A stretch of DNA of 64,000 nucleotides from Bradyrhizobium jicamae (GCF_018130215.1 NZ_JAFCKQ010000012.1:101537-165536); one strand, 5' to 3'; shown: positions 25,376 through 35,107, counted from the first letter of the stretch. Program-made: numbers and translations. The notes: generated by a model not told the origin, from the letters alone.

Positions 25376-26815
25376 TTAGAACGCCTTGTAGACGAAGTCG
25401 GGAGATTTGTGCAGCAACGTGGCAACCGCGACAATGGCCATCATCTGGCTGGCCAGCGTCAGGTTGCGTCCGATCAAGCTGTCGCGCACCGTGGTCAGCA
25501 GGGCCGGCGCCGTCAAACGGGGCGCAATGTAGTCGGCCACGAACCAGAATAGCCCGAATGCAGCCGCTATTCCGACGAAGGCGACGGATATTCCGCCTGG
25601 CCCCAGCCGGATTAGCAGGTGGGTAAAGTCGGACAGTTCCGGCAACCACAGGCAGGTGAGAGCCAGCACGAAATAGCTGATCGTCACACCCCGCGCAAAG
25701 TAGATGTAGCTCGGGGTTTCGGTCAACGTCCGGTAGCGTTTCTTGCCGAGGCGCTCGGTGCAGGCGACCTGCCAGAGCTTGTTGATGCTCGCGCCGGCGC
25801 CCATCAGAAGACCGTAAACGACGAAGACGGCCGTGGTGCCGTGCCAGATACCCATGACGAGAAACGTAACGAAGAAGGCGAAAACCCCCAGATAGGCGTT
25901 CAGCGCGGGGGCCGGGAACCAGGACATCAGCAGCATGACCAGCGGATTGAACAAGTAGAACTTGAACCACTGCGACAGCGTCATGTGCCAGCGCTGCCAG
26001 AACTCAAGGAAGCTGCGTGCAGAGAACGGCTTGTCGAAGTTTTCCGGCAATTGTTGACCAAGCAGAACGCCGCTGCCGATGACGATGTCCATATACCCGG
26101 AGAAATTATAGTACAGGTAAACAGCATAAAGCGAGGCGGCTGCGCCATAAAGCACGCAGAGCTTCGCGAAGGACAACTCGCCGGCCTGCAAGAGCTGCGG
26201 CTTCAGGAACGAGAATCCGTACTCCGCCACGGCGGCGATGATCACGAATTTAGCGTAGCCGGCAATCACTCGGGAAAAGGCCAGAAACACCGAATCTGCG
26301 TCGAGCTTGACGACAGCGGTTCCGTCGGCTGCGCGAAAATCCTGGTAGCGCTGGATCGGTCCCGAGACAAAGCACAGGAAGTTGCACGTATAGCGGAAGA
26401 ACGCGAACGGGCCGACACGCTCGTCGAGATCTCCCGACTGTGCGTCGATCATCATGTGCAGGATGCGGAACAGGATGTAGGAGAGGCCGATCGTCAGATA
26501 CGGAAAGGGAAGATGGCCAAGGTCCTCGAAGAAGGAGAAACGCTTCAGGAAGACATAGGAGACCAGTACGCCAACGATCCCCAGGCCGAGCACGAGCGAA
26601 GACTTCCAGACGGACAGAATCGAGACGCACACATAGCCGAGCAGAAGGAAGCCGAGGAGCGGCAGGATCTGGGTGTAGTCGGTCAGGTAACTGGCGATGA
26701 AGATCGCATTGGCGAGCCCCAGCACGAGCCTGCGATAGGTCACCGACTGGCTCGCGTTGAACGCAAGCACGACGCCGGCAAGGAACGCAAAAAAAAGTGG
26801 CGATGTAAGGCTCAT
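25376..26815 (-). CDS. MBOAT-family O-acyltransferase
   Basis: A 479-residue polytopic membrane protein of the DltB/AlgI branch. Key segments are YYNFSGYMDIVIG (about 235-247), FLEFWQRWHMTLSQWFKFYL (H277) and MGIWHGTTAVFVVYG with the conserved active-site H325. These enzymes pass an acyl group from a cytoplasmic thioester carrier across the membrane to a periplasmic acceptor. It ends one base before the TTG start of the DltD-like gene and follows the FkbH-like gene by 43 bases, all on the minus strand. The acceptor is presumably the polysaccharide made here. Acetyl transfer, as in alginate, is the conservative alternative to a glyceroyl-type donor. Confidence 0.92.
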   Translation of the reverse strand: MSLTSPLFFAFLAGVVLAFNASQSVTYRRLVLGLANAIFIASYLTDYTQILPLLGFLLLGYVCVSILSVWKSSLVLGLGIVGVLVSYVFLKRFSFFEDLGHLPFPYLTIGLSYILFRILHMMIDAQSGDLDERVGPFAFFRYTCNFLCFVSGPIQRYQDFRAADGTAVVKLDADSVFLAFSRVIAGYAKFVIIAAVAEYGFSFLKPQLLQAGELSFAKLCVLYGAAASLYAVYLYYNFSGYMDIVIGSGVLLGQQLPENFDKPFSARSFLEFWQRWHMTLSQWFKFYLFNPLVMLLMSWFPAPALNAYLGVFAFFVTFLVMGIWHGTTAVFVVYGLLMGAGASINKLWQVACTERLGKKRYRTLTETPSYIYFARGVTISYFVLALTCLWLPELSDFTHLLIRLGPGGISVAFVGIAAAFGLFWFVADYIAPRLTAPALLTTVRDSLIGRNLTLASQMMAIVAVATLLHKSPDFVYKAF

Positions 26816-26858
26816 CGGCGATCAGCTCGGGCCCAACGGCCTGTGGGAAAGGGTTGAC

Positions 26859-28778
26859 TCATGCAGGCTGCAGCTGTGGCTGCTCCCGCTCCACTGTCAT
26901 CGGCAGGTCACCGAGTTCGGTATCGGTGCTGAGCTCCCATCGGCTGCTGCCGTCGGGGCCTTCCTCGACCCGGGTAAATCCGAGCTTGCCGTAATGCTCG
27001 CGGACCATCTCGTTGCGCTCGGTCGGAATATAGCGACCTTCCAGGGTCGAAATGCCCGCCGCCCGCGCGCGATTCAGGATCTCCGACAGCACCGCCTGCT
27101 CGACGCAGCGCCCGAGCACCCGACAGCTCATGAGCCAGGTATCGATGGTCCAGGTACCCGGACGCGAGGGGCGGCATATGATGACGCAGATGATGCCGTT
27201 GTCGCCGAACTTGTCGAACAGCCGAACGTGCAGCGTCATCACGTCGTCGCTGCCTTCGAGCTGTTCGATCTGCGCCTCCGTATAGCGGCGCGTGGTCAGA
27301 TTGAATTGATTGCTCTTGTTGATCAGCTGGGTAACGCGCGATCTGGTGGTTGGGTCAAAGGCGCCGAACACGATGCGCATCTCCAGCGACCGCAGGTACG
27401 ACGGCAGGTCGGAAGTCTGGCCCTGGAGGCTCAGCCGACGGGCGTTGGCCTGATACATGTCGGCACGGGCACGATCTTCGTCAGAAAAGCCGATCGCCTC
27501 GAAATAACCGGCTGCGGCAAGGGTGCGCGCGTAGCCGGCGGGGTCGCTGTCGAGCTCGGGAACGGCCACCTCGGGGATTTCTCGACGGATCAGGCCGCGT
27601 TCGACAGGATTGTCATCGAGGAACACGAAGGAGTCGAGCCCGAGCGACAGCTCCTTGGCAATGGCGCGTATGTTGGTCGCCTTATCGTCCCAGTTGGCCT
27701 GGAACACGGCGATGTGATCCTCCCTGAGAAGCATGTCGGGATGCTCCTTGAAGGGACGGCGGGCGATCGAGTCGGTGTTCTTCGAACTTACCGCCAGAAC
27801 GACACCGCGTGCGCGCAAGGCGAGGGCGAGCTGTTGGACAGACAAAAACGCCTCGCCCGTCGCGTCGCCTTGCGCGAGCTGGATCCCCTCGAGGCCATCG
27901 TCGCCGATGACGCCGCCCCAGACCGTGTTGTCGAGGTCGAGCACGAGGCATCGGCGGCTCTTGCCGCGCAGGGCCCCGATAATCCGGCAGACATGCTCTG
28001 CGTAAAGCGGGACGAAGTCGTCGGAGAATGGCAGCTTGGCCAGGTTCCATTGCGCCGGCGAATGCCAGTCCGCAAGACCCACCGTTTCGGCGATACCCGC
28101 CACATCGAGCAGCAGGTCGGTCGACTGGAGGACGGCTTGGCAAACCTCCTGGTTGAAGCGATCGACCAGGTTCCTGGCTGTCCCCTTCAGCGCACGGTCG
28201 AACGATCCGAAAAGGCCCTCCGGCGGGGCCGCGAGGGTCTGCAGAATGCAGACCGCATTGCTGTTGCGGGCGAACCCCGCACGGATGGTGTTCACGAGGC
28301 CGATGGCCGAATCGACCGTTTGCGCCGCGATCTCCTCGTTGCCCGGACTCGGCTGGAGGGCGAGGCCCCTGTGATCGAGCGCAATCAGGACGGCGTCCGG
28401 TCGCGAGGTGTTGAGGCTCGAATCCGGTTGTAGCGAGTCCTGGAGGAACTGGTCGTAGGCGCCGGTGACGCATTCGAGGGCAAAGCCGTGGCGCGCAGCT
28501 GTCGCAACCAGAACGGGAACCATCAGGTCGAGGGTGCCGTTGCCGACCAGGCCAAGCTTGAACGGCACCAGGGGCTTGAGCGAGCGTCCCTGTTCGCGCA
28601 CGATGGCAATGGCGCGTCCGAGTCGCGAGAGCTGGCGTTCGTCGAGCGCATGGGTTGCGAGAAACCGGATCTGCTTGCCGACCTCGGATTCCGTCTTCGT
28701 CAGCTGCTTACAACTGGTGGCGAAGTCATCGGGCGGTCTTGGAAGCCACGACAGTTCTCTATAAAGTTCTGCAGACAC
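26859..28778 (-). CDS. FkbH-like HAD-IIIC protein (acyl/glyceryl-ACP loading)
   Basis: A 639-residue protein with an N-terminal helical/SGNH-like part (LGLVGNGTLDLMVPVLVATA), the HAD core with VLDLDNTVWGGVIGDDG (D281/D283), VFLDDNPVERGLI, and a C-terminal GNAT-like domain (RLFDKFGDNGIICVII ... LEGRYIPTERNEMVREHY). FkbH proteins take 1,3-bisphosphoglycerate and load a glyceryl unit onto an ACP in polyketide pathways. I start at GTG 28778, where the family-typical AELYRELSWLPRPP begins. The frame continues upstream to 29027 but overlaps the divergent promoter region. The ACP at 23954 is the obvious acceptor. Confidence 0.88.
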   Translation of the reverse strand: MSAELYRELSWLPRPPDDFATSCKQLTKTESEVGKQIRFLATHALDERQLSRLGRAIAIVREQGRSLKPLVPFKLGLVGNGTLDLMVPVLVATAARHGFALECVTGAYDQFLQDSLQPDSSLNTSRPDAVLIALDHRGLALQPSPGNEEIAAQTVDSAIGLVNTIRAGFARNSNAVCILQTLAAPPEGLFGSFDRALKGTARNLVDRFNQEVCQAVLQSTDLLLDVAGIAETVGLADWHSPAQWNLAKLPFSDDFVPLYAEHVCRIIGALRGKSRRCLVLDLDNTVWGGVIGDDGLEGIQLAQGDATGEAFLSVQQLALALRARGVVLAVSSKNTDSIARRPFKEHPDMLLREDHIAVFQANWDDKATNIRAIAKELSLGLDSFVFLDDNPVERGLIRREIPEVAVPELDSDPAGYARTLAAAGYFEAIGFSDEDRARADMYQANARRLSLQGQTSDLPSYLRSLEMRIVFGAFDPTTRSRVTQLINKSNQFNLTTRRYTEAQIEQLEGSDDVMTLHVRLFDKFGDNGIICVIICRPSRPGTWTIDTWLMSCRVLGRCVEQAVLSEILNRARAAGISTLEGRYIPTERNEMVREHYGKLGFTRVEEGPDGSSRWELSTDTELGDLPMTVEREQPQLQPA

Positions 28779-28955
28779 AGTCGATCTCAGCTCGTGTTTG
28801 GCGGCGAACGGAGCGAAGCTGCCGCACCCATGGGGGAAAATCCAGCCGATAATGTAAGCATGTTGTTCGAATATAATTCGACAGTTTGATGGCGTGTTCT
28901 TGGCCATCTGCCCAATTGGGTTATACGTAGAATTAGATTTATACAGTGAATCTAT

Positions 28956-30083
28956 ATGGAGAATACGGTAGCGACCGTCAAATCTGAACCGGTAGTTTGG
29001 ATTAAGGTTACAATGCGCGAGGACCAATTGTCGGGCGAGCTAACCCTCTCCGTCGTGATACCCAACTACAACTACGCCAGGTACGTCGGAACAGCGATTC
29101 AAAGCGCGCTCGATATCCGGTGGCCTCGCGTAGAGGTCGTCGTTGTCGACGACGGATCGACCGACAACTCAATGGAGGTCATTTCAGCGTTTGCCGACAG
29201 AATCGTTGCCGTCAGCCAGACGAACGTCGGGCAGATGCAATCATGCGTGAACGGCTTTCGCCGATCGACGGGAGATGTCGTCATCTTTCTCGATTCCGAC
29301 GATGCGCTGCATCCCGATATCATGCGAGAAGTTGCGGCAGCCTGGTCCGAGAAGGCGAGCAAATTCCAGTTTCAGATGCGGGCGATCGATGCCGCCGGGC
29401 ATGCGACGGGCAGCGTCCAGCCACAATTCTTCGAGACCCCGACGCCGCAGCAGATACGGGAATGGGCGATAACCGCGGGCGTCTATCCCACGCCGCCCGG
29501 CTCCGGAAATGCCTATCCGCGATGGCTCGTTGAAAAGGTTTTCAATTTCAAGTCCGATTTTGTCGATCGGGCCCCGGATAGCTATCTCGTTACTGCAGCA
29601 CCCGCCTTGGGAGACGTGATCACCATCGCAAAGCCGCTGGTGGATTATCGCGTTCATGGCGAGAACCACGGCGCGTTCCTGCAGCTGGATGACAGCCGCT
29701 TTGCCCGGGAAGTGGACGTCACGCGGCGACGTTTCAATTTCTTTACCGAGATTGCAAGGAGCGTCGGGCTTGCCGTTGACCCCGAGGCGTTGAGCAGGAA
29801 CATGCTATACTTGTGCCTGCGGGCCGCATCCTACGCGCTGCAACCAAACGGTCATCCCATTGAGCAAGATAGCTCGATGCGGATCATGGCCGACAGCTTC
29901 CGGGCTCTCGGCTACCCGCAAGGGTTTACAATCTCCCAGCGCGCCTCGCTGTTTCTCTGGACATTGTGCGTCCTGTTCGGACCGGGCCATCTGTCGCGCT
30001 CACTCGTGAGCTGGCGTTATGCGCCAACCAGCCGTCCCAGGCTGATGAAGACTGCGCTCAATTTGTTCAAGGTGGTGCGCTAG
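28956..30083 (+). CDS. Family 2 glycosyltransferase
   Basis: A 375-residue GT-A enzyme: SVVIPNYNYARYVGTAI opens the nucleotide-binding domain, VVVDDGSTDNSME and FLDSDDAL give the metal/UDP-sugar-binding Asp residues, and the C-terminal region is helical with weak hydrophobicity. It would add one sugar to the lipid-linked repeat unit. ATG 28956 is the first start. ATG 29013 has a better site (AAGG about 6 bases upstream) and may be the real one. It is divergent from the FkbH-like gene and convergent with polymerase 3. Confidence 0.88.
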   Translation: MENTVATVKSEPVVWIKVTMREDQLSGELTLSVVIPNYNYARYVGTAIQSALDIRWPRVEVVVVDDGSTDNSMEVISAFADRIVAVSQTNVGQMQSCVNGFRRSTGDVVIFLDSDDALHPDIMREVAAAWSEKASKFQFQMRAIDAAGHATGSVQPQFFETPTPQQIREWAITAGVYPTPPGSGNAYPRWLVEKVFNFKSDFVDRAPDSYLVTAAPALGDVITIAKPLVDYRVHGENHGAFLQLDDSRFAREVDVTRRRFNFFTEIARSVGLAVDPEALSRNMLYLCLRAASYALQPNGHPIEQDSSMRIMADSFRALGYPQGFTISQRASLFLWTLCVLFGPGHLSRSLVSWRYAPTSRPRLMKTALNLFKVVR

Positions 30084-30090
30084 ACCCCGG

Positions 30091-31374
30091 TCACGGCGGT
30101 TGTTCGTGTCTGGGTGCACCTGGCGCGATCGCGGCCTTCGGGATCAGCGTCAGCAGCCAGATCAAGAGCGCGTATCCCGGTTTCAGCAGGAACGAAAATC
30201 CGATCCAGCTCACCACAAGGAAGTGGCATGCTTCAATTCGCATGGAACTCGAGTAGAGCCGGACGATCACCAGGGCAAGAAACAGCAACAATCCAACAAC
30301 GCCGTATTCGTACGTGACCTTGGCCCATGTCGGATCGGCAACCTCATACGTATATCTGTACGTCGCGAGGTCGCGGAAATAGCTGCCGGCGCCCTTACCC
30401 AGCCACGTTGCAAAAAGTCCACTGTTGAAGCTGTTCTGCACCATCTCCCAGGGCGCAACAAATCGGGCATATGCGCTGGTGTTCGGTTTGCCGAACTCGG
30501 AGAAGCGCCCCAGCCAGATGTTGAGGAAGGGATCATCGAGGCTGGAGAGCACGACGATCAGGAGGACGAAGCCACAGGCATAGGCGACGAAGACCGGCGT
30601 CCGGCTCCAGCTCTTCGGCAACAACAATCCCGCAATCACAGCAATCATTCCGGAGCCGGAAAACGAGCTGAGCAGGCCGGCGGCAAGCAGCGCCAGGTAA
30701 TACAACCTTCTTTGCGAGCGATACTCGATCAGCAAGGCGAGGCCGGTTACCAGTGAGAGGTCCGCGGACTCGCGAAGAAAGAATCCATTGGCTTTCACGA
30801 GACCGCCGCCGCCCTCACGATAGAAGGTGTACGTGCCGGCACCCCGCACCTCCTTCGGCAGGACAAAGTAGATGTTGGTCAGGATGTCCAATTTCGTAAT
30901 GTTGACTGCGACGAGCTGCACGATTGCAACTACCGCGATGATCGTGGCCGCCAATACATAGGCCTTCAGGACATAGTCCAGAACCGGACCAAGGCCGGGA
31001 CGCCGGACAAGGCGAAACATGAAGGGTGCGTAGAGCACGCACAAGAGCAGAAACGAACTCCACGATGTGGTGGAAGTCGCAAATGGCACCCGCAGCGCGG
31101 CGATCGCGACGGCGCTGATGTAAATGAAGAGCGAGGGAACGCTTAAGGCCGCATATCCCGATAACAGAAGATATATTACGATCAGGGCGTAGCTGAGCAG
31201 GTCGGAGGCAAGGGGAAACTCGCCGATGTTATATGCGATCTGGCCCAGGAACAGGACCGAGATAATCGCGAACCAGACCAGGAACCGTGCAATCCGGTTC
31301 AGTTCGAGCTCGGACGGGATCCCGTAGGCCGGGCTGGTCGCTGCATCGATCGTATTGGCGGCTGTTGCACTCAT
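30091..31374 (-). CDS. Wzy/O-antigen-ligase-like membrane protein 3
   Basis: A 427-residue polytopic protein with about eleven hydrophobic segments. The large central loop carries GAGTYTFYREGGGGLVKANG and FFLRESADLSLVTG, followed by LLSSFSGSGMIAVIAG and a late loop GKGAGSYFRDLATYRY. The R/G-rich loops resemble Wzy-type polymerases more than ligases. It is flanked by glycosyltransferases. As the third such protein in the window, it may act on a second polymer or a side chain. Confidence 0.72.
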   Translation of the reverse strand: MSATAANTIDAATSPAYGIPSELELNRIARFLVWFAIISVLFLGQIAYNIGEFPLASDLLSYALIVIYLLLSGYAALSVPSLFIYISAVAIAALRVPFATSTTSWSSFLLLCVLYAPFMFRLVRRPGLGPVLDYVLKAYVLAATIIAVVAIVQLVAVNITKLDILTNIYFVLPKEVRGAGTYTFYREGGGGLVKANGFFLRESADLSLVTGLALLIEYRSQRRLYYLALLAAGLLSSFSGSGMIAVIAGLLLPKSWSRTPVFVAYACGFVLLIVVLSSLDDPFLNIWLGRFSEFGKPNTSAYARFVAPWEMVQNSFNSGLFATWLGKGAGSYFRDLATYRYTYEVADPTWAKVTYEYGVVGLLLFLALVIVRLYSSSMRIEACHFLVVSWIGFSFLLKPGYALLIWLLTLIPKAAIAPGAPRHEQPP

Positions 31375-31471
31375 TCAGTGTCGGGGTTCTCTGGCTAGCA
31401 GGCCTTGTGCGCCGGATCCGGCAGGTCATGCGCCCGGATCAAGCGGCGTGGACAATACGACGTCGTTCCGG

Positions 31472-32668
31472 TCACAGAAAGACCCTTCTAAGACGGCGAG
31501 TTCCGGCCTCGACGCCGAAGCGGGCGGAGAACAGCTCGAACAAGGCCGTCTGGTTCTGGTTCAGTGCGGAGATTTCGTCGATATTGCGGGCAATTACGTC
31601 GGCAAGATGATTCAGGTTCTCGGCGAGGAACATCGCCGACTGCTCCTCGGACGTGGTACCGGCCAGTGCGTTGCGCAAGCCAAAGATGGGCAGTCGCTGA
31701 AAGGCGTAGTCCAGAACCTTGAGCTTGAAGCCGCCGCCCAGGAGGTCGGGCACCAGTCCGCCGCGTGCAGCCGCGACATAGGGCGAGATGTCGTCGACCC
31801 GGCCGTGGAACGACAAATGCGGTCGGAAGTGGTCGAAGCGATCGCGGAAGTGCTGCGGCACGGTTCCCACCACATCAAGTCGTATTCCATTGCGTTGCAG
31901 ACCGGGTAGCAGGCCCTGGACGATCAACTCCAGATTGCGTTGCTTGGCGACCCATTCGAATGATCCGACCAGCAACAACGTTCGAGGACTGGCTGATGAA
32001 ATCTGGCGCGGCGGACTGGCATCGCCAAAATAGATCGGCGGAACGATATGGACGTTGTTCGAGAAGCCTCGGAAATAGGAGCCGTCTTCCTCGGAGATGC
32101 ATGTGACCACGTCCGCAGCCTGCAGGACCCGGTTCTCCTGTTTGCGATACTTCTCGGCGTCCAACCGCATCAGGATCCGACGCATCGGATTGCCAAAGCT
32201 GCTTGCAATCTGCGGGCGAATGGCACCTTCGGCGTTGTGGGCGACATAGCAAATCGAGCTTGGTCCGCGTTGACGCAGGATCTCGGGCAGCGGACCGGAG
32301 GAATAGGCGTGATCGATGACGAGCGAATCCCAATGCTGCTGCAGAAGGGTTTGCAACGACTGCTGAAGTTCAGGCGTGCCGAGGTTGAAGGCGTCGCGGG
32401 GCAAAGGTGAAAGGAGGCTACGCAAGCCCGTGGGGCGCGCGGGCGCTGCGTCGAGGCAAATCAGGTTCGGCAGATTGAGGATATGTTCACCAACCGACTG
32501 GTCGCTGCGGCGGGTCCCTACCAGCGTGATGGCGGCCTCGTTGGTCTCCGCCAACGCCCTCAAGACGCCAGCGGAGTAGAGCGCATCGCCGCTGAACAGC
32601 GGAGAGGGAAGCCGCCCGCAGATCCAGAGTATTTTCTTCAATTTCTTCAACTTGCGTTCACCTTGCAT
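31472..32668 (-). CDS. Family 4-type glycosyltransferase (GT-B)
   Basis: A 398-residue GT-B enzyme. The N-terminal domain begins KKILWICGRLPSPLFSGDALYS, and the linker and C-terminal domain include VTCISEEDGSYFRG, LLLVGSFEWVAKQRN and a donor-binding region GGGFKLKVLDYAFQRLPIFGL. These are typical of retaining GT4-like enzymes although the classical E-x7-E is weak. I start at ATG 32668 (MQGERKLKK). A long upstream reading to 32851 would overlap the next gene and is rich in unlikely sequence. It presumably extends the repeat unit. Confidence 0.82.
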   Translation of the reverse strand: MQGERKLKKLKKILWICGRLPSPLFSGDALYSAGVLRALAETNEAAITLVGTRRSDQSVGEHILNLPNLICLDAAPARPTGLRSLLSPLPRDAFNLGTPELQQSLQTLLQQHWDSLVIDHAYSSGPLPEILRQRGPSSICYVAHNAEGAIRPQIASSFGNPMRRILMRLDAEKYRKQENRVLQAADVVTCISEEDGSYFRGFSNNVHIVPPIYFGDASPPRQISSASPRTLLLVGSFEWVAKQRNLELIVQGLLPGLQRNGIRLDVVGTVPQHFRDRFDHFRPHLSFHGRVDDISPYVAAARGGLVPDLLGGGFKLKVLDYAFQRLPIFGLRNALAGTTSEEQSAMFLAENLNHLADVIARNIDEISALNQNQTALFELFSARFGVEAGTRRLRRVFL

Positions 32669-32741
32669 GCTTCGCCTGGCTTTGAGAGCGGCCGCACGGA
32701 CGCCAGACGCGCAGCCGATAGCGCGAAGCGCGCCATCGCGA

Positions 32742-33518
32742 CTAGAATTCAAGGGGATGGTGTTCGAATGAAGTTCGGATCGCCCGGTCCTGGCGAAGCA
32801 GCCGCAAGTTTGCGGCAAGCCGTCGACCGGCCTCCTTGGATTTCCATGCAAACCAGACCATCTTGTCGAACGCTGTGGACCTCTTGTCCGATTCCGCCTG
32901 CTTTTTGATCGAAGAGGCGGTCGTCAACTCAATGCATGGGAACGGGAACAGTGCGTAGTTGTACAGATCGTTGTGCCAGAACCGATCCATCTCCCAGTCG
33001 ATTGGACGGCTGATCGTACCCAACGATCCTATGAACGCACGGGCCTTGCTGCTGGAGATCAGGTAGGCCTGCGTGCCCATGGGGGCCTTCTTGAACCGTA
33101 TCAATTCACGTTGCCCGAGCCACGTCACGTTTCTCAGCCGGGGCATGTGCCGCGCATATAATCGCAGGAAGCCGAGACCGGCAGTCCTGCAGAGAGCCAC
33201 CAGCGCCTTGTAGTCGAACGCCGGGTCGAGTGCGACGTCATCCTCTATCACGAGCGTCCAGGTTTCCTCGTGCGACGCCGCGAGTTTAGCCAGCACAGCA
33301 ATGTGACTGGCGGCGCAGCCAATCTCTGAGCGCGATAGCGTGCGACCCCAGAAGCGAACGGATTGGGCTTCGTCATATTGCGGCAAGTGCGCCGGGGGAA
33401 TGCGAATTGCGTCGAAATAGCGCCACGGAAGGCCGAGAGCGCTCAAGTTCGCGTTCACCCGTTCCCTGCGCGGGGAATCGGTAAAGCTTATGACGGTCAC
33501 ATTGAGGTCGGAATTCAT
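32742..33518 (-). CDS. Family 25 glycosyltransferase (LPS-type)
   Basis: A 258-residue GT25 enzyme. The family signature LSRSEIGCAASHIAVLAKL is at about residues 61-79, followed by WTLVIEDDVAL with the metal-binding EDD at 92-94. GT25 enzymes typically transfer galactose or related sugars in LPS or capsule cores. ATG 33518 (MNSDLNVTVIS) is chosen because the fold begins there; an upstream in-frame start at 33590 would add unlikely sequence. It lies upstream of and in line with the GT4-type gene at 31472. Confidence 0.85.
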   Translation of the reverse strand: MNSDLNVTVISFTDSPRRERVNANLSALGLPWRYFDAIRIPPAHLPQYDEAQSVRFWGRTLSRSEIGCAASHIAVLAKLAASHEETWTLVIEDDVALDPAFDYKALVALCRTAGLGFLRLYARHMPRLRNVTWLGQRELIRFKKAPMGTQAYLISSSKARAFIGSLGTISRPIDWEMDRFWHNDLYNYALFPFPCIELTTASSIKKQAESDKRSTAFDKMVWFAWKSKEAGRRLAANLRLLRQDRAIRTSFEHHPLEF

Positions 33519-33718
33519 CGGAGCGCGTGTGGTCCCTGGCATCTTTCTGACGCAGTCCGAGCTTATGGCACGTCGCGTGGGTTTCTCCAATCGCGCCGCG
33601 GCGGTTCATACAAACGAGGTTACGGCGCTCTGCATCGGCCAGCTTGTCCGGTGTGCGGGACGCTGCCAATGTAGGTGCGCTTGGCGTCCACAATCCGTCT
33701 GCAGGAGCTGCGACCTCA

Positions 33719-35083
33719 GTGAGTGACTCCACCTTGTTTACCAAGATCCTCAAACACGCCCTTGCGGTAGCGATGATGATTTCAGCCGCCCTGCCCATAA
33801 AGCCGGCATGGTCTGCGGGTTGGGAACTGGTATTTTCCGATGAGTTCGATGGCAACAAGCTCGACCGAACGAAATGGGCGACGCGCTACATCTACAATCA
33901 CGAGACGATGGATCACTTCAACGATGAGAACCAGCGCTATCGCGACAATCATGTCGTTTCGGATGGCGTGCTCAGTCTGATCGCCAAGAAGATGGAGGGC
34001 CCGAACCTCTTCGAGTCGGCGATGATCCGAAGCCACCGGACATTCTACTATGGTTATTACGAGGCGAGGGTGTTTCTCCCCAACGCAAAAGGTGTGTGGC
34101 CGGCATTCTGGCTCGAAGCCGATTATGACATCGACGGGAAGACGTGGCACCCGCCGGAAGCCGACATCTTCGAGTTCGTCATCAACGGGGTAGAGGACAA
34201 GGCCAATTCCCTGCACTCCAACGTTGTGGCCCCCTTCAGCGAGAAGGAATACACTTACGTCGACAAGAATTTCCTGCTCAAGTTTCAGAACTTGTACGGG
34301 AGCGAGGATCTCAATCTCGGTTGGCACACCGTCGGCTACGTCTGGGCGCCGGACAAGGTCTCGTTCTTCTGGGACGGCAAGCTGATCTACACCCGGAATT
34401 ACCGATGGCTGCGCAATGATGGTCAGCTCGGCCCACCCGCGCATGTCGACCTCAATTTTGCGGTCGGCGGTAGCAAATGGGCTGGCCGGCATGGCATCGA
34501 CGAGGCGGCGTTTCCGCAGGCGTTCAAGATTGATTACGTGCGTGTCTGCCAGTACACAAATTCCGACAAGGGAGCCCGGCAGTGTGGTCCGGGAAGCCTG
34601 ACGCCCGATCCGAAGCAATTCGGATACACGACGACCATCAATGACATGCCGAAGCCGATCTTCGAGAGTATCAGCAAGGTCGCCGGCAGGCAGGTCAGTG
34701 CGGGCGTTGCATCGCTCGGTACAACCGATCCTGTAAGCGTCGAAATTCCGCTCAAGATTCCCGAGGACTATGCTTCGAACAGGACACTGCAGGCCTGGGT
34801 GGTGGATGAAGCGACCGGGAGCACCGTGGCGGTCGCCAGTGCCAAGGTGGACCCGTCAGCGCTGAGGAAACGACCCGATGGGGCCAGCATCGTGGATCTG
34901 GCGGTGCCGGCCCTGCCGCGCGCGGGATCCTATGTTCTGGCGGCAAAATTGACTTCAGAAGTCTCCGGCGACAAGGGAGCACGAAGCATTACGCCAAGCC
35001 CGGTCGCATGCAGCACCGGGATAGTCCAGCCGCCCAAGGCGTTGTCCTGCCGCCTGGTTTCGCTCAAGGTACAGGGGCGGTAG
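33719..35083 (+). CDS. Secreted GH16 family glycanase
   Basis: An extracellular endo-beta-glycanase of 454 residues. A signal peptide (ALAVAMMISAALPIKPAWSAG) is followed by a GH16 beta-jellyroll (LVFSDEFDGNKLDRTKW, YYGYYEARVFLPNAKGVWPAFWLE). The active-site motif PPEADIFEF gives the nucleophile and acid/base pattern E147-D149-E152. A C-terminal region (about 320-454) has a beta-sandwich feel and may bind carbohydrate. GTG 33719 is chosen with AGGAG upstream; a TTG at 33644 would bury the signal peptide. In rhizobia, GH16 enzymes such as ExoK cleave nascent EPS, so a trimming or length-control role is likely. Confidence 0.92.
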   Translation: MSDSTLFTKILKHALAVAMMISAALPIKPAWSAGWELVFSDEFDGNKLDRTKWATRYIYNHETMDHFNDENQRYRDNHVVSDGVLSLIAKKMEGPNLFESAMIRSHRTFYYGYYEARVFLPNAKGVWPAFWLEADYDIDGKTWHPPEADIFEFVINGVEDKANSLHSNVVAPFSEKEYTYVDKNFLLKFQNLYGSEDLNLGWHTVGYVWAPDKVSFFWDGKLIYTRNYRWLRNDGQLGPPAHVDLNFAVGGSKWAGRHGIDEAAFPQAFKIDYVRVCQYTNSDKGARQCGPGSLTPDPKQFGYTTTINDMPKPIFESISKVAGRQVSAGVASLGTTDPVSVEIPLKIPEDYASNRTLQAWVVDEATGSTVAVASAKVDPSALRKRPDGASIVDLAVPALPRAGSYVLAAKLTSEVSGDKGARSITPSPVACSTGIVQPPKALSCRLVSLKVQGR

Positions 35084-35107
35084 TCGACGCCAGGAGGGGC
35101 ATGTGGC

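Noticed and set aside
26757..28433. A 558-codon plus-strand frame opposite the FkbH-like gene
   Set aside because: Antisense shadow of a gene with intact HAD motifs; no ribosome-binding site or recognisable fold.
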